The notes under the pieces: generated by a model
Seen by the model: the letters and a program-made list of their open reading frames with translations, nothing else
The model's database searches: none
What the model was told of the DNA's origin: nothing
Program-made: the position numbers and the translations under genes
Assembly: GCA_041749595.1 (NCBI GenBank)
Contig: JBGTBA010000096.1
Coordinates: 1-42,106, forward strand
Direction: 5' to 3'
DNA from: Aurantibrevibacter sp041749595
GTDB taxonomy: Bacteria; Bacteroidota; Bacteroidia; Flavobacteriales; Flavobacteriaceae
DNA length: 42,106 nucleotides
Shown here: piece by piece, positions 1 to 8,956 of the stretch
Layout: each line of letters starts with the position of its first letter
Position numbering within the stretch: position 1 is the first letter of the stretch

Positions 1-98
1 TGTAATTCGTGTTCTTGCAGCAATTCGTCCAGCAAAGCCTGTTGCTGCTCAAAACCAAGCCCTGAAAATATCGGCCTGATAGTATCTCTTGTTTCCAT
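1..98 (-). CDS. 5' end of an unknown gene (partial)
   Basis: An open frame starts with ATG at 98 and runs leftwards off the window edge. Only about 32 residues are visible (begins METRDTIRPIFSGLGFEQQQ, acidic and glutamine-rich after that, no signal peptide). I do not recognise the family. A perfect TAnnTTTG element (TAACTTTG, minus strand, 110-103) ends only 4 nt before the ATG, so a transcript from it would have almost no leader. No good -33 element is visible. It could be a real gene start or chance; the missing part would decide. Confidence 0.45.
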   Translation of the reverse strand, partial: METRDTIRPIFSGLGFEQQQALLDELLQEHEL

Positions 99-252
99 TT
101 GACAAAGTTATGCTTTTTGCTGTTTATTATAGAATATAGCCGATCTTCTTAATCCTCAAGATTGGAAAACGTTACAATAACCCTTTTCATTCAAATATTC
201 CTCTATAGAGTAACCAAAATATCCTACCTTTAATGACAAATTAAATTTAAGA

Positions 253-987
253 ATGTGTACTTTTTGGCGCATAGGTCTCTCGGTGTTCGTGCTAAGCACT
301 TTAGTCACTGGATGCCAAACACCAAAAAAAAATGGGAATACATTGAACGTTAAGGAAATCAAATATAAAGGAGAGCCAACACTAAAGGAGGTCTCCCGAT
401 TGCTGGAAGAAAATACCATCCTTAATGCAATTGACCGCATCAATTGGGAGGCATTTCCGTACCAACCCCAAGTGAAATTCAGGATAGCCCATAGTAATAA
501 CCAGATATGGTTAAAATTCTATGTTCGGGAAGCGTATGTTCTGGCCCTACGCACCGAAACCAATAGTGCCACCCATAAAGATAGCTGCGTTGAGTTTTTT
601 CTTGACCCATTACAGGATGGCAACTATTACAATTTTGAATTCAATGCTATTGGCGTAACACATTTGGCCTACGGCCCATCAAGGCAAGAACGGAAATTTA
701 TCGATGCCGACGTTATTGAAGAGCAGATCAAAATTAACTCCTCTTTGGGAAACGAACCCTTTATTGAAAGGAAAGGAATAAATTCATGGGAAATGACAAT
801 AATTATCCCGGCAAAAACCTTGACCGGCAATGTGGACCTGATATTAAAAGGCTTGAAATCCAAGGCAAACTTTTACAAATGTGGGGACGAAACTTCAACG
901 CCCCACTATGTGACCTGGAATCCCGTAGGTACAGAACGCCCGGATTTTCATCAACCTGTGTTTTTTGGCAATCTGGTTTTTGAATAA
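253..987 (+). CDS. CBM9-like carbohydrate-binding lipoprotein
   Basis: A 244-residue protein that I read as a carbohydrate-binding family 9-like (DOMON-like beta-sandwich) protein. The N-terminus has a lipoprotein signal with lipobox V18-T19-G20-C21, so it is probably membrane-anchored. The body has the features of these proteins: an early 'W.AFPY' strand, 'IWLKFYV', 'DSCVEFFLDP', 'YYNFEFNAIG', and the closing 'HQPVFFGNLVF'. Such proteins usually sit near polysaccharide-utilisation genes in flavobacteria and are thought to bind sugars; no catalytic residues are seen. It is followed by 323 bp without a gene, so it is probably transcribed apart from the dehydrogenase operon. A TACCTTTA element at 225-232 may be its -7 box. 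The precise ligand cannot be read from the sequence. Confidence 0.75.
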   Translation: MCTFWRIGLSVFVLSTLVTGCQTPKKNGNTLNVKEIKYKGEPTLKEVSRLLEENTILNAIDRINWEAFPYQPQVKFRIAHSNNQIWLKFYVREAYVLALRTETNSATHKDSCVEFFLDPLQDGNYYNFEFNAIGVTHLAYGPSRQERKFIDADVIEEQIKINSSLGNEPFIERKGINSWEMTIIIPAKTLTGNVDLILKGLKSKANFYKCGDETSTPHYVTWNPVGTERPDFHQPVFFGNLVFE

Positions 988-1124
988 GCCTGGAGCACCT
1001 TATTTGGACGTTTGTCCAAGAATATTGATAGCATATATTACATGAGGTTTCACTGCCCTTTGTATTCTGATAATGTAAATTACATGGAGGTTGTTTTTGT
1101 GAACAGCCAACAAAATCCTTTTGG

Positions 1125-1152
1125 ACAAAAATGTGTTCGAACACATTTTTGT
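1125..1152. promoter_or_regulatory. Perfect palindrome, likely LacI-type operator (copy 1)
   Basis: A perfect 28-bp palindrome with 14-nt arms centred between 1138 and 1139. Its core is TGTGTTCGAACACA, flanked by A and T runs. The inner 24 bp (1127-1150) are identical to the palindrome at 27874-27897 in front of susC. A central CG with TGTG/CACA arms is typical of LacI-family operators. It ends 11 bp before a TTG element. An alternative is a hairpin terminator for the upstream lipoprotein gene, since T residues follow it, but the conserved spacing to the promoter elements favours an operator. Confidence 0.75.
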
Positions 1153-1161
1153 TGATAGTAC

Positions 1162-1191
1162 TTGCCAATCAAAAAAAAAACTTTAACTTAA
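1162..1191 (+). promoter_or_regulatory. Putative promoter of the sugar-dehydrogenase operon
   Basis: TTG at 1162-1164 (-33 element), 19-bp spacer, then TAACTTAA at 1184-1191 as an imperfect -7 element (Bacteroidota consensus TAnnTTTG). It lies 11 bp after the 24-bp operator core, the same geometry as in front of susC. The weak -7 match would fit a promoter that needs help from a bound activator. A leader of about 110 nt would precede the ATG at 1311. Confidence 0.45.
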
Positions 1192-1310
1192 CCCTATTAA
1201 TTTTTTGTTCTAAACAACTTTTAAGGGCCTGGGTTTTTCCAGCTATCTGTTTTGATACAATATATAATGACCATTGTTTAAAGTGCCAATAATCTTTATA
1301 AATTTAGTGT

Positions 1311-3077
1311 ATGCCCGTCCACCTTCATTTAAGGAATTTTATCTTAGTCCTTTTTTTGGCCATCAGTTTTTCCCAATGTAAAAAAGGGTTGCCAAACGAT
1401 GGTCTATTGCTTCCAAGTGATTTTAAGGCAGTCGTGGTCATAGATAGTATCCCCGAGACGGCACGCCATCTGGCCATCAACGGAAACAACGATATTTATG
1501 TTAATTTTAAAAGCGCGGGCAAAAATGGCTCTTTGGCTGCCCTAAGGGACACGAATGGCGATGGTAAGGCCGATATCATTGAGAAATTTGGGAAGTCGTC
1601 CAACGAAAAAAAAAATTGGGGATATTCCACAGGCTGCAGAATCTATAATGGATACCTGTATTTTAGTTCGGAGTTGGTGGTCTATCGCTACAAACTCAAC
1701 CCTGAAACGTTGGTGCCCGAAGGTGAAATGGAAGTTGTTCTCACCGATGATCATCCCCATGGTTCCCATGAACACATCGGCAAACCCATAGCTTTTGATA
1801 ATACGGGCCACATGTTCATTCCTTTTGGGGCGCCGTCAAATGCCTGTCAGGAACCTAAACGGACTCCGGGTGCGCCGGGATTGGATCCTTGCCCACAGTT
1901 GGAAGATCACGGGGGTATCTGGCGTTTCGATGCCAATAAATTGGGCCAGACCCAAAAGGACGGATATAAATATGCCTCCGGAATCCGCAGTGTTGTTGCC
2001 ATGAACTGGAATCCTGTAGATGAAGAACTTTATGTAGTACAGCACGGTCGCGATGATTTATTGCGGCTATGGCCCAAAAAATATTCGCCTTTGGAAAGTG
2101 CCCTGCTCCCTTCGGAGGAATTCATGAAAGTTACCGAAGGATCAAATTTTGGTTGGCCCTATTGTTATTATGACCAGATAAAAGGTAAAAAGGTTTTGTC
2201 CCCGGAATATGGGGGCGATGGGGAGGCAATTGGGAGATGCGCCGATTTCGACGATCCAATCATTGGTTTTCCCGGACATTGGGCCCCTAATGATTTGGTT
2301 TTCTACTCTGGGGACCAATTCCCGGAACATTATAAAAATGGGGCATTTATTGCATTTCACGGTTCAACCAATCGTGCGCCCTATCCGCAATCGGGCTATA
2401 TAATTGGCTTTGTACCCTTCAAAAACGGGAAACCTAGTGGCGAATGGGAGGTTTTTGCCGATGGTTTTGCCGGGGTAGATCCCATAGTAAACGTTACGGA
2501 TGCAGCGCATCGACCTATGGGGATCGCCATTGGCCCGGACGGTTCAATGTATTTTTCCGATTCGGTAAAAGGAAGGATATGGAAAGTGACCTACAAAGGT
2601 GATAAGGCCAATTTTGGCAAAGCGCAACTGGCCAAAATGGAAGAGCGGAAATTGGCCACCAATGTCCGCACTCCAAATGAAATAGATGACAATCTAATGA
2701 AGTCCGAATTGGCTGGTGGAGCGGGATCCTATTATCGCTATTGCAGTGCATGCCACCAGATGAACGGTATGGGGGCCTCGGGCAGGTTTCCTCCCCTTAT
2801 GGGAACGGATTGGGTAACAGGAGATAAGGATCGGCTCATAAAAGTAATTCTAAGTGGAATGGAGGGCAGCTTGCAGATTGGGAATGAGGTGTACAACGGC
2901 GTAATGCCTCAACATAGTTTTTTAAGCAATAGAGAGGTTGCCGAGGTGTTGACCTATATTCGCTCTAATTTTGGAAATATTGCCCCTCCCGTGACCCCAC
3001 TGGAGGTAGAAAATGTGAGAAAATCGCTGAGCGCATCCGATAACGTAGAAACATCTATAAAAACCAATGCCAAATAA
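1311..3077 (+). CDS. PQQ-type sugar dehydrogenase with C-terminal cytochrome c
   Basis: A 588-residue exported protein. Residues about 30-430 resemble the glucose/sorbosone dehydrogenase beta-propeller, with typical 'HLAINGNNDIYV', 'DTNGDGKAD', 'GIRSVVAMNWNP' and 'GWPYCYYDQ' stretches; the family oxidises sugars with PQQ. The C-terminus is a c-type cytochrome: haem motif C478-S-A-C481-H482 and likely axial Met M532 in 'GVMPQH'. It should pass electrons from the periplasm to the respiratory chain. The signal ends at C23 in 'SFSQCKK', a lipobox with unusual Gln before the Cys, so anchoring is likely but not certain. It is the first gene of the operon behind the palindromic operator, and the next gene starts 22 bp on. 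PQQ biosynthesis genes are not in the window. The substrate is unknown. Confidence 0.85.
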   Translation: MPVHLHLRNFILVLFLAISFSQCKKGLPNDGLLLPSDFKAVVVIDSIPETARHLAINGNNDIYVNFKSAGKNGSLAALRDTNGDGKADIIEKFGKSSNEKKNWGYSTGCRIYNGYLYFSSELVVYRYKLNPETLVPEGEMEVVLTDDHPHGSHEHIGKPIAFDNTGHMFIPFGAPSNACQEPKRTPGAPGLDPCPQLEDHGGIWRFDANKLGQTQKDGYKYASGIRSVVAMNWNPVDEELYVVQHGRDDLLRLWPKKYSPLESALLPSEEFMKVTEGSNFGWPYCYYDQIKGKKVLSPEYGGDGEAIGRCADFDDPIIGFPGHWAPNDLVFYSGDQFPEHYKNGAFIAFHGSTNRAPYPQSGYIIGFVPFKNGKPSGEWEVFADGFAGVDPIVNVTDAAHRPMGIAIGPDGSMYFSDSVKGRIWKVTYKGDKANFGKAQLAKMEERKLATNVRTPNEIDDNLMKSELAGGAGSYYRYCSACHQMNGMGASGRFPPLMGTDWVTGDKDRLIKVILSGMEGSLQIGNEVYNGVMPQHSFLSNREVAEVLTYIRSNFGNIAPPVTPLEVENVRKSLSASDNVETSIKTNAK

Positions 3078-3099
3078 TTAAGATCATTAAACAAATGCT

Positions 3100-4353
3100 A
3101 TGGAGACACATAAACAATTATACCATTTTATAACCCCTTTGCTGTTCTTTTTTACTTCCATCGCCATGGCACAGGACTTTGATGTCCTGATAAAAAACGG
3201 GCAGGTCATCGATCCAAAAAATGGTGTTGATAAGGTAATGGATGTGGCCATAAAGGATGGGAAGATTGCCCGTGTAGAAACCAATATTCCTGCCAAAAGT
3301 GCCAGAACGGTAATTGATGCAAAAGGTCTGTTCGTGAGTCCCGGCCTTATCGATATCCATGGGCACCATTTTTTCGGGACCGAACCCAATGCCTACTTAA
3401 GCAACAGCTTTACAGCCCTTCCTCCGGATGGTTTCACTTTTAGGAGTGGGGTCACTACCGTAGTGGATGTTGGAGGGGCGGGATGGCGCAATTTTGAGAC
3501 TTTTAAGGAACAAACCATAGATAAGTCCAAAACAAGGGTACTGTCCTTTTTGAATATCGTGGGTTCTGGGATGAAAGGAGGTGCCATAGAACAAAACATC
3601 AATGACATGGATCCCAAACTTACGGCAATAGTGGCCAAGCAATATCCCGGAATTATAGTGGGGGTTAAATTGGCACATTACAACGGGTTCGATTGGACAC
3701 CCACCGAACGCGCCGTAGAAGCGGGAAAATTGGCCAATATTCCGGTAATGATCGATTTTGGGAGAAGCGATCCCGAACTTTCCTTGGAAACCTTATTTCT
3801 GGAAAAATTGCGTCCGGGAGATATTTTTACCCATACCTACGGCCATGTAGAGGGTCGGGTCCCAATTGTAGACGAAAAGGGAAAGGTTGCCGATTTTGCT
3901 TTTGCCGCACAAAAAAGAGGTGTCATTTTCGATGTGGGCCACGGTGGAGGAAGCTTTTTGTTTGAACAAGCAGTACCGGCCATGAAACAAGGCTTTAAAC
4001 CCAACTCCATTAGTACGGATATCCATACTGGTAGTATGAATGCGGGCATGAAGGATATGATCAACATAATGTCCAAGTTCATCAATATGGAGATGCCAAT
4101 CAATGAGGTTATTGCCCTATCAACATGGAATCCTGCCAAAATCATAAACCGTCCAGATCTGGGGCATTTGTCCATTGGGGCTGTGGCCGATATAACTCTA
4201 TTGAACCTTAGAAAAGGCGATTTTGGCTTTATAGATTCCCAAGGAAAGAAAATGAAGGGCGATAAAAAATTGGAATGTGAATTGACCATACGCGACGGCA
4301 AAGTAGTTTATGACCTGAATGGGTTGGCCGCAGAACCATGGGATGATAGGTAG
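3100..4353 (+). CDS. Exported amidohydrolase/deacetylase family metallohydrolase
   Basis: A 417-residue member of the amidohydrolase superfamily, of the deacetylase group that often sits beside SelA-like PLP enzymes. A Sec signal peptide ends near 'SIAMA/Q'. Metal ligands expected for the family are visible: H87-G-H89 in 'IDIHGHH', K190 in 'GVKLAHY' as the candidate carboxylated lysine, H249 in 'YGHVEG', H281 in 'DVGHGGG' and D307 in 'STDIHTG'. The N-terminal 'DVLIKNGQVIDP' and C-terminal 'ADITLLNL..G' strands form the usual small beta domain. It probably removes an acyl group or opens a cyclic amide; the natural substrate is not known from sequence. An exported form is unusual for this group. 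It lies between the sugar dehydrogenase (22 bp) and a RidA gene (50 bp). Confidence 0.85.
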   Translation: METHKQLYHFITPLLFFFTSIAMAQDFDVLIKNGQVIDPKNGVDKVMDVAIKDGKIARVETNIPAKSARTVIDAKGLFVSPGLIDIHGHHFFGTEPNAYLSNSFTALPPDGFTFRSGVTTVVDVGGAGWRNFETFKEQTIDKSKTRVLSFLNIVGSGMKGGAIEQNINDMDPKLTAIVAKQYPGIIVGVKLAHYNGFDWTPTERAVEAGKLANIPVMIDFGRSDPELSLETLFLEKLRPGDIFTHTYGHVEGRVPIVDEKGKVADFAFAAQKRGVIFDVGHGGGSFLFEQAVPAMKQGFKPNSISTDIHTGSMNAGMKDMINIMSKFINMEMPINEVIALSTWNPAKIINRPDLGHLSIGAVADITLLNLRKGDFGFIDSQGKKMKGDKKLECELTIRDGKVVYDLNGLAAEPWDDR

Positions 4354-4403
4354 CCAAGGGGTTTTACACACCATATATCAATTATCAATATAAATAAAAT
4401 ATA

Positions 4404-4874
4404 ATGGAAAACAAAACAACACGAAGGGGATCATTCAAAAAAATAGGAATGGGCTTGGCCGCACTGTTCAGTGCCGGCTCGATCCATGCCATAGGCAAGA
4501 CATCGGGAGCGAAAAAAGAAGTGGTCGGTGAAGTTATAAACGATCAGGAAATACCTCTTTTTTCAGGGGCCGTAAAACATGGGAATACACTTTATGTTGC
4601 CGGAAAGGGCGCACATTTCGAAGGCGATATAAAATCCCACACGGACCATGTACTCAAGGAACTCGAAAAAGAATTGGTAAAACATGGCTCCTCTATGGAA
4701 AAGGTGCTCAAGGTAAATGTGTACTTAGCTGATCTGGCAGATTATAAGGGAATGAACGAGGTCTTTCGTGGGCGTTTTGGGGAAAATCCACCTGTACGCA
4801 CTACAGTTGCCACGTATGGCGGGGTGCCCGGGGATTCTTTGGTAGAAATGGACTGTATAGCCGCATTGGATTAA
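4404..4874 (+). CDS. RidA-family protein with Tat-like signal
   Basis: A 156-residue RidA/YjgF/UK114-family protein with an added N-terminal leader. The leader starts with 'TTRRGSFKK' (R7-R8), close to the twin-arginine pattern S/T-R-R-x-F-L-K, followed by a hydrophobic stretch to about residue 31. The RidA core ends with 'PPVRTTVATYGG', where R132 matches the conserved arginine that binds the carboxylate of enamine/imine substrates. The family hydrolyses reactive 2-aminoacrylate-type products released by PLP enzymes, normally in the cytoplasm. Its gene sits 18 bp before a SelA-like PLP enzyme that also carries a Tat-like leader, so the two may be exported folded and work together in the periplasm. 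The Tat call rests on motif reading only. Confidence 0.85.
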   Translation: MENKTTRRGSFKKIGMGLAALFSAGSIHAIGKTSGAKKEVVGEVINDQEIPLFSGAVKHGNTLYVAGKGAHFEGDIKSHTDHVLKELEKELVKHGSSMEKVLKVNVYLADLADYKGMNEVFRGRFGENPPVRTTVATYGGVPGDSLVEMDCIAALD

Positions 4875-4892
4875 ACCATAAAAATAACAGGT

Positions 4893-6107
4893 ATGAGTAG
4901 TAGAAGAAAAGCACTAAAAACAATATCGGCCATTCCCCTAGTTGGGATGCTAGGTCCAAGCATGCTTACCGCAGCGGTTAGGGAAGAGGTGGTTGCCAAA
5001 CCCATGTCCCGCGATTTTTTTAAGGAACTGGGACTTCGCACCTTTATCAATGCCGCCGGGACTTATACGGCAATGACCGGTTCTTTGATGCGCAAAGAAG
5101 TTACGGATGCCATTAGTTATGGTGCTACCGAGTATGTAAACCTTGATGAGCTGCACGATAAGGTGGGCGAACGCATCGCCCAATTGCTCGATTGTGAATA
5201 TGCAACCGTTTCATCGGGGGCATTTGGGGCAATGACCCTTGGCTTGGCCGGAGTAATGTGCGGTATGGACGAAAAGAAGGTGGCACAATTGCCCGATACC
5301 ACTGGATTGAAGAATGAAGTGATTGTCCAAGAAGCGCATGATATAGGGTACACCCATGCCCTCACAAACACCGGAGCAAAAATAATAAAGGTGAAAACGG
5401 CCAAGGAACTAGAGAAGGCCATCAACAAAAACACGGCCATGCTCTGGTTTTTGAATGCCAATACTGAAGAAGGGGAAATAAAGCGGGAAGAATTCGTGTC
5501 TTTAGGGAAGAAACACAATATCCCAACATTTATTGATTGTGCGGCAGATGTGCCCCCTGTTGAAAACCTTTTCAAATTCACAAAGCTAGGTTTCGACCTA
5601 GTGGCATTTTCTGGAGGAAAAGGAATCCGAGGCCCCCAGAGTGCAGGTTTGTTATTGGGGAAAAGAACATATATAGAAGCGGCCCGATTACATACTCCGC
5701 CTCGCGGCACCACCATTGGGCGGGGCATGAAAGTTAATAAGGAAGAAGTCCTGGGCATGATGGTGGCATTGGAACTGTACCTGGCCAGAGACCATAAAAA
5801 AGAATGGGAACTATGGGAAAACCAAATTAAACTCATCAGCGATAGTGCCCTTTCCGTGAAGGGGGTAAAAACCGAAATCCACGTACCCCCACATGCAAAC
5901 CATGTCCCCAGTCTAAAAATCGCTTGGGATGAAAAAGTTGTTAAAATTACAACGGATGAAATGCGCAAGAGGCTGAGGGATGGACATCCCTCCATTGAAA
6001 CCGTTGGATCCAAAGAATCCGTGGGCATTACCACTTGGATGATGGAACCCGGTCAGGAGCGTATCGTTGCCCAAAGGGTAAAGGAAATATTGGCAAATGC
6101 CTCCTAG
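4893..6107 (+). CDS. SelA/DgaE-like PLP-dependent enzyme with Tat-like signal
   Basis: A 404-residue fold-type I PLP enzyme of the SelA-like group (COG1921), which includes D-glucosaminate-6-phosphate ammonia-lyase (DgaE). The PLP lysine is probably K243 in 'FSGGKGIRGPQ', preceded by the aspartate-containing 'PTFIDCAADVPP'. The first residues 'SSRRKALKTI' (R4-R5) followed by a hydrophobic stretch to about residue 28 fit a twin-arginine signal, which would suit export of a cofactor-loaded protein. In the family this kind of enzyme eliminates ammonia from 2-amino sugar acids; here that is inferred. It is not selenocysteine synthase, given the leader and the neighbours. It follows the RidA gene by 18 bp, and 114 bp separate it from the M16 gene. 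Confidence 0.83.
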   Translation: MSSRRKALKTISAIPLVGMLGPSMLTAAVREEVVAKPMSRDFFKELGLRTFINAAGTYTAMTGSLMRKEVTDAISYGATEYVNLDELHDKVGERIAQLLDCEYATVSSGAFGAMTLGLAGVMCGMDEKKVAQLPDTTGLKNEVIVQEAHDIGYTHALTNTGAKIIKVKTAKELEKAINKNTAMLWFLNANTEEGEIKREEFVSLGKKHNIPTFIDCAADVPPVENLFKFTKLGFDLVAFSGGKGIRGPQSAGLLLGKRTYIEAARLHTPPRGTTIGRGMKVNKEEVLGMMVALELYLARDHKKEWELWENQIKLISDSALSVKGVKTEIHVPPHANHVPSLKIAWDEKVVKITTDEMRKRLRDGHPSIETVGSKESVGITTWMMEPGQERIVAQRVKEILANAS

Positions 6108-6179
6108 CGCACTAAGCGGTAATTCCGGCCTTATGGTTCATGGTTTGTTGCCATGTGCCCCGATTTTCCACATTTAGAT

Positions 6180-6187
6180 TAATTTTG
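6180..6187 (+). promoter_or_regulatory. -7 element upstream of the M16 peptidase
   Basis: TAATTTTG at 6180-6187 is an exact match to TAnnTTTG and lies 34 bp before the peptidase ATG. No TTG is found at the usual 19-20 bp upstream. The 114-bp gap may therefore hold an internal promoter for the peptidase-RidA pair, which need not depend on the operon's first promoter. Confidence 0.4.
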
Positions 6188-6221
6188 TATTTTTCGGGAA
6201 AATTCCTTCAAAAATCCGGCT

Positions 6222-8936
6222 ATGAAAATCAATTATTTGCCTTATTGCCTTATTGCCTTTACTTTTGGCCATTTGGCCAGTGGCCAATTTAACAAAACTA
6301 CATCTGTTGAAGGTATAACGGAATACCAAATGGACAATGGTTTAAAAATACTCTTGTTCCCAGACAACTCTGCCCAGACCATAACCGTAAACATCACGTA
6401 TATAGTTGGCTCCAGACATGAGGGCTATGGCGAAAAAGGCATGGCGCACTTGCTGGAACACATGGTGTTCAAAGGCACGCCCAACCACCCCGACATTCCC
6501 AAGGAATTGAATGCACGGGGAGCAAGGCCAAACGGCACCACTTGGTACGATAGGACCAATTATTTTGAAACGTTCAATGCCACAGAAGACAACCTGGATT
6601 GGGCATTGGATCTGGAAGCAGACAGGATGGTAAATTCCCATATTGCCAAAAAAGACCTGGAATCTGAATTCAGTGTGGTCCGTAACGAATTTGAAATGGG
6701 CGAAAACGACCCTGGAGGAGTGCTTATGCAGAAGGTAATAGATGCGGCATACCTATGGCACAATTACGGCAACGCTACCATAGGTAACCGCTCTGATATT
6801 GAAAGGGTGCCAATTGAAAACCTAAAGGATTTTTACAAAAAATTCTACAGGCCGGACAACGCCGTCCTTATGGTAACCGGTAAATTCGATGACGAAAAAA
6901 CCCTGGCATTGATCAATAAAAAATTCGGTAAAATTGCCAAGCCAACAACCCCGATACGTGACTCTTACACCGAAGAACCCGCTCAAGATGGAGAAAAATC
7001 GGTAACGGTAAGCAGGGTTGGCAATCTTCAGTTGGTTTCTGCGCTATACCATACCCCCGCAGGCTCACAGGATGACTATGCCGCAATGGCCATATTGGAA
7101 AACGTATTAACGGATGAGCCTTCCGGCAGACTGTACAAGGCATTAATAGAGGCACAAAAAGCCTCTTCCCTATGGTCTTCTTCCCCGTTTACCAAAGAAC
7201 CGGGCTTTTTGTATATCCATGTAGATGTGCCCTCGGATAAAAATGCAATAGAGGTTGAAACACTTTTGAAACAGGTATTGGACAATATCAAATCAGAGCC
7301 CATTACCCAGGAAGAACTGGACAGGGCCAAAGCCAATCTTTTAAAACAAATAGACGAGGAAAACCGAAATTCGGCATATTTAGGAACCTATATGAGTGAA
7401 TTTATTGGGGCTGGCGATTGGCGATTGGCTTTTATCCATCGCGATAGAATAGAGAATATGACCCTTGAGAAGGTAAATCAATCCTCCTTAAAATATATTA
7501 TCCCTACCAACAGGACCATTGGTCGCTTTGTGCCCACCAAAAGCCCCGAACGCATAGAAATCCCTCATGCCAAAAACATCGATTCCCTTGTTAAGGACTA
7601 TAAAGGGAGGGAAAGCTTGGGAACCGGTGAAGCATTTGATGTGGCCTATGGCAAAATACAGGAACGATTGGATAGCGGTAAGTTGGGAAATGGAATTAAT
7701 TACGGATTTATCAAAAAGAGTAATCGGGGAAATACCGTCAACCTTAGTTTCAGCATTCGCAACGGTGATGAAAAATCACTTGCCAACAAAGGGGTTGTCC
7801 CCTCCTTTACCGCCAATATGTTAAATAAGGGCACGGTTACCAAAACGAGACAGCAAATTGAAGACGAGCTGAGTAAGCTAAAATCATCCATCTATTTTGG
7901 AGCCCGAAACGGAAACGTGTATGTTACCCTCTCTTCTACGGAAGAAAATCTTATGCCAGCCTTACACTTAATGTCCGACATGTTGAAAAATCCTGCCTTT
8001 AGCGCTGCCGAGTTGGAAAAGTTAAAGACAGAAGAATTGTCCAATCTTGAGAGCAACAAAACAGAGCCCCAGTTTTTGGCCACCACCAGGTTATCTGAAA
8101 TCAACAATCCGCACCCCAAGGGCCATCCTTTGTACAAGATGACGGTTGAAGAACGGGAAGCCGCCATTAGAAATGTGGCAATAACCGATGTCAAGGCATT
8201 TCATGCTGATTTTTACGGACTGGGAAAATCCATTTTGGTGGGGATAGGAAATCTTAACCCAGATGAAATCAAAACGTTTATGGAACGGGAGTTTGATGGT
8301 TTTGAGAGCAAAAAACCCTATGCCAAAATTCCAAGTCCATTTACAGAATCAAAAGCCGTTATAGAGGATATTGCTACGCCTGATAAAAAAAATGCCATGA
8401 CCTTTGGAGGGCTCAATATTAAAATTAGCGAGTACGGCGAGGATTATCCTGCCCTTATGATCGCCACCGCCATTTTTGGCGGAGGATTCCTAAGTTCGCG
8501 CATTGCGGATCGGTTACGGCAAAAAGATGGGGTAAGTTATGGTGCTGGAGCCGGTTTACAGGCAGATTCGGACAAAATTGACCAGAATTCACAAATGTAT
8601 TTTTATGCCATTTACGCCCCCGAAAATTATGACAAGGTGCTCTTGGGCTTTAGGGAAGAGTTGGCCAGGTTCATAAAAGACGGTATCACCAAGGAAGAAC
8701 TGGAAAACGCAGTTAATGGATGGGTTCAAGAAGAAAACGTCTCAAGGGCAAAGGACGATGAATTGCTGACGGTAATCAACAATAATACCTATTATGAACG
8801 GACCATGGATTTTCAAAAATCACTGGAGGAAAAGATCAGTAATCTTACCGTTGCCAACGTAAACGATGCCATTAAAAAATATATTAAACCCTATGAAAAG
8901 TGGACAGTGGTAAACGCGAGGGATTTTAAAAAATAA
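6222..8936 (+). CDS. Exported M16 (insulinase/pitrilysin-type) zinc peptidase
   Basis: A 904-residue protein with a signal peptide ending near 'LASGQ'. The first M16 domain carries the inverted zinc motif H76-L-L-E79-H80 and the third ligand E156 in 'VVRNEFE', 76 residues after the second His as is usual. It is followed by an inactive-type M16 half, and the second pair of halves from about residue 480 has no HxxEH, so the protein has one active and one structural half, the standard two-part layout in a single chain. It should cut peptides in the periplasm. Why a peptidase lies inside a sugar-linked operon is unclear; it may turn over exported proteins or act on a peptide part of the substrate. 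A RidA lipoprotein gene follows by 20 bp. Confidence 0.92.
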   Translation: MKINYLPYCLIAFTFGHLASGQFNKTTSVEGITEYQMDNGLKILLFPDNSAQTITVNITYIVGSRHEGYGEKGMAHLLEHMVFKGTPNHPDIPKELNARGARPNGTTWYDRTNYFETFNATEDNLDWALDLEADRMVNSHIAKKDLESEFSVVRNEFEMGENDPGGVLMQKVIDAAYLWHNYGNATIGNRSDIERVPIENLKDFYKKFYRPDNAVLMVTGKFDDEKTLALINKKFGKIAKPTTPIRDSYTEEPAQDGEKSVTVSRVGNLQLVSALYHTPAGSQDDYAAMAILENVLTDEPSGRLYKALIEAQKASSLWSSSPFTKEPGFLYIHVDVPSDKNAIEVETLLKQVLDNIKSEPITQEELDRAKANLLKQIDEENRNSAYLGTYMSEFIGAGDWRLAFIHRDRIENMTLEKVNQSSLKYIIPTNRTIGRFVPTKSPERIEIPHAKNIDSLVKDYKGRESLGTGEAFDVAYGKIQERLDSGKLGNGINYGFIKKSNRGNTVNLSFSIRNGDEKSLANKGVVPSFTANMLNKGTVTKTRQQIEDELSKLKSSIYFGARNGNVYVTLSSTEENLMPALHLMSDMLKNPAFSAAELEKLKTEELSNLESNKTEPQFLATTRLSEINNPHPKGHPLYKMTVEEREAAIRNVAITDVKAFHADFYGLGKSILVGIGNLNPDEIKTFMEREFDGFESKKPYAKIPSPFTESKAVIEDIATPDKKNAMTFGGLNIKISEYGEDYPALMIATAIFGGGFLSSRIADRLRQKDGVSYGAGAGLQADSDKIDQNSQMYFYAIYAPENYDKVLLGFREELARFIKDGITKEELENAVNGWVQEENVSRAKDDELLTVINNNTYYERTMDFQKSLEEKISNLTVANVNDAIKKYIKPYEKWTVVNARDFKK

Positions 8937-8956
8937 AAAAACATTAAAAATAACCA

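Larger units (their letters stand above)
988..1310. other. Intergenic region with hairpin, palindromes and promoter
   Basis: This gap holds no supported gene. Seen in order: a 6-bp stem with a 4-nt loop at 1004-1019 (TTGGAC/GTCCAA), a possible weak end signal for the CBM9-like gene although no T-run follows; a 13-nt palindrome ATGTAAATTACAT at 1073-1085; two similar stretches starting TTACATG at about 1038 and 1080; then the 28-bp perfect palindrome and promoter-like elements listed separately. The minus-strand reading frame crossing this area (about 803-1168) has no recognisable content and mostly mirrors the CBM9-like gene. Confidence 0.6.

Noticed and set aside
1125..1152. Palindrome as a plain intrinsic terminator of the CBM9-like gene
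   Set aside because: It lies 138 bp after the stop, and its identity and fixed promoter spacing with the copy before susC fit an operator better. The idea is not fully excluded.
5117..6034. 305-residue open frame on the minus strand
   Set aside because: It mirrors the SelA-like gene, has no recognisable domain, and the plus-strand gene is clear.
4893..6107. L-seryl-tRNA(Sec) selenium transferase (SelA)
   Set aside because: The fold is shared, but the Tat-like leader and the operon context do not fit selenocysteine synthesis.
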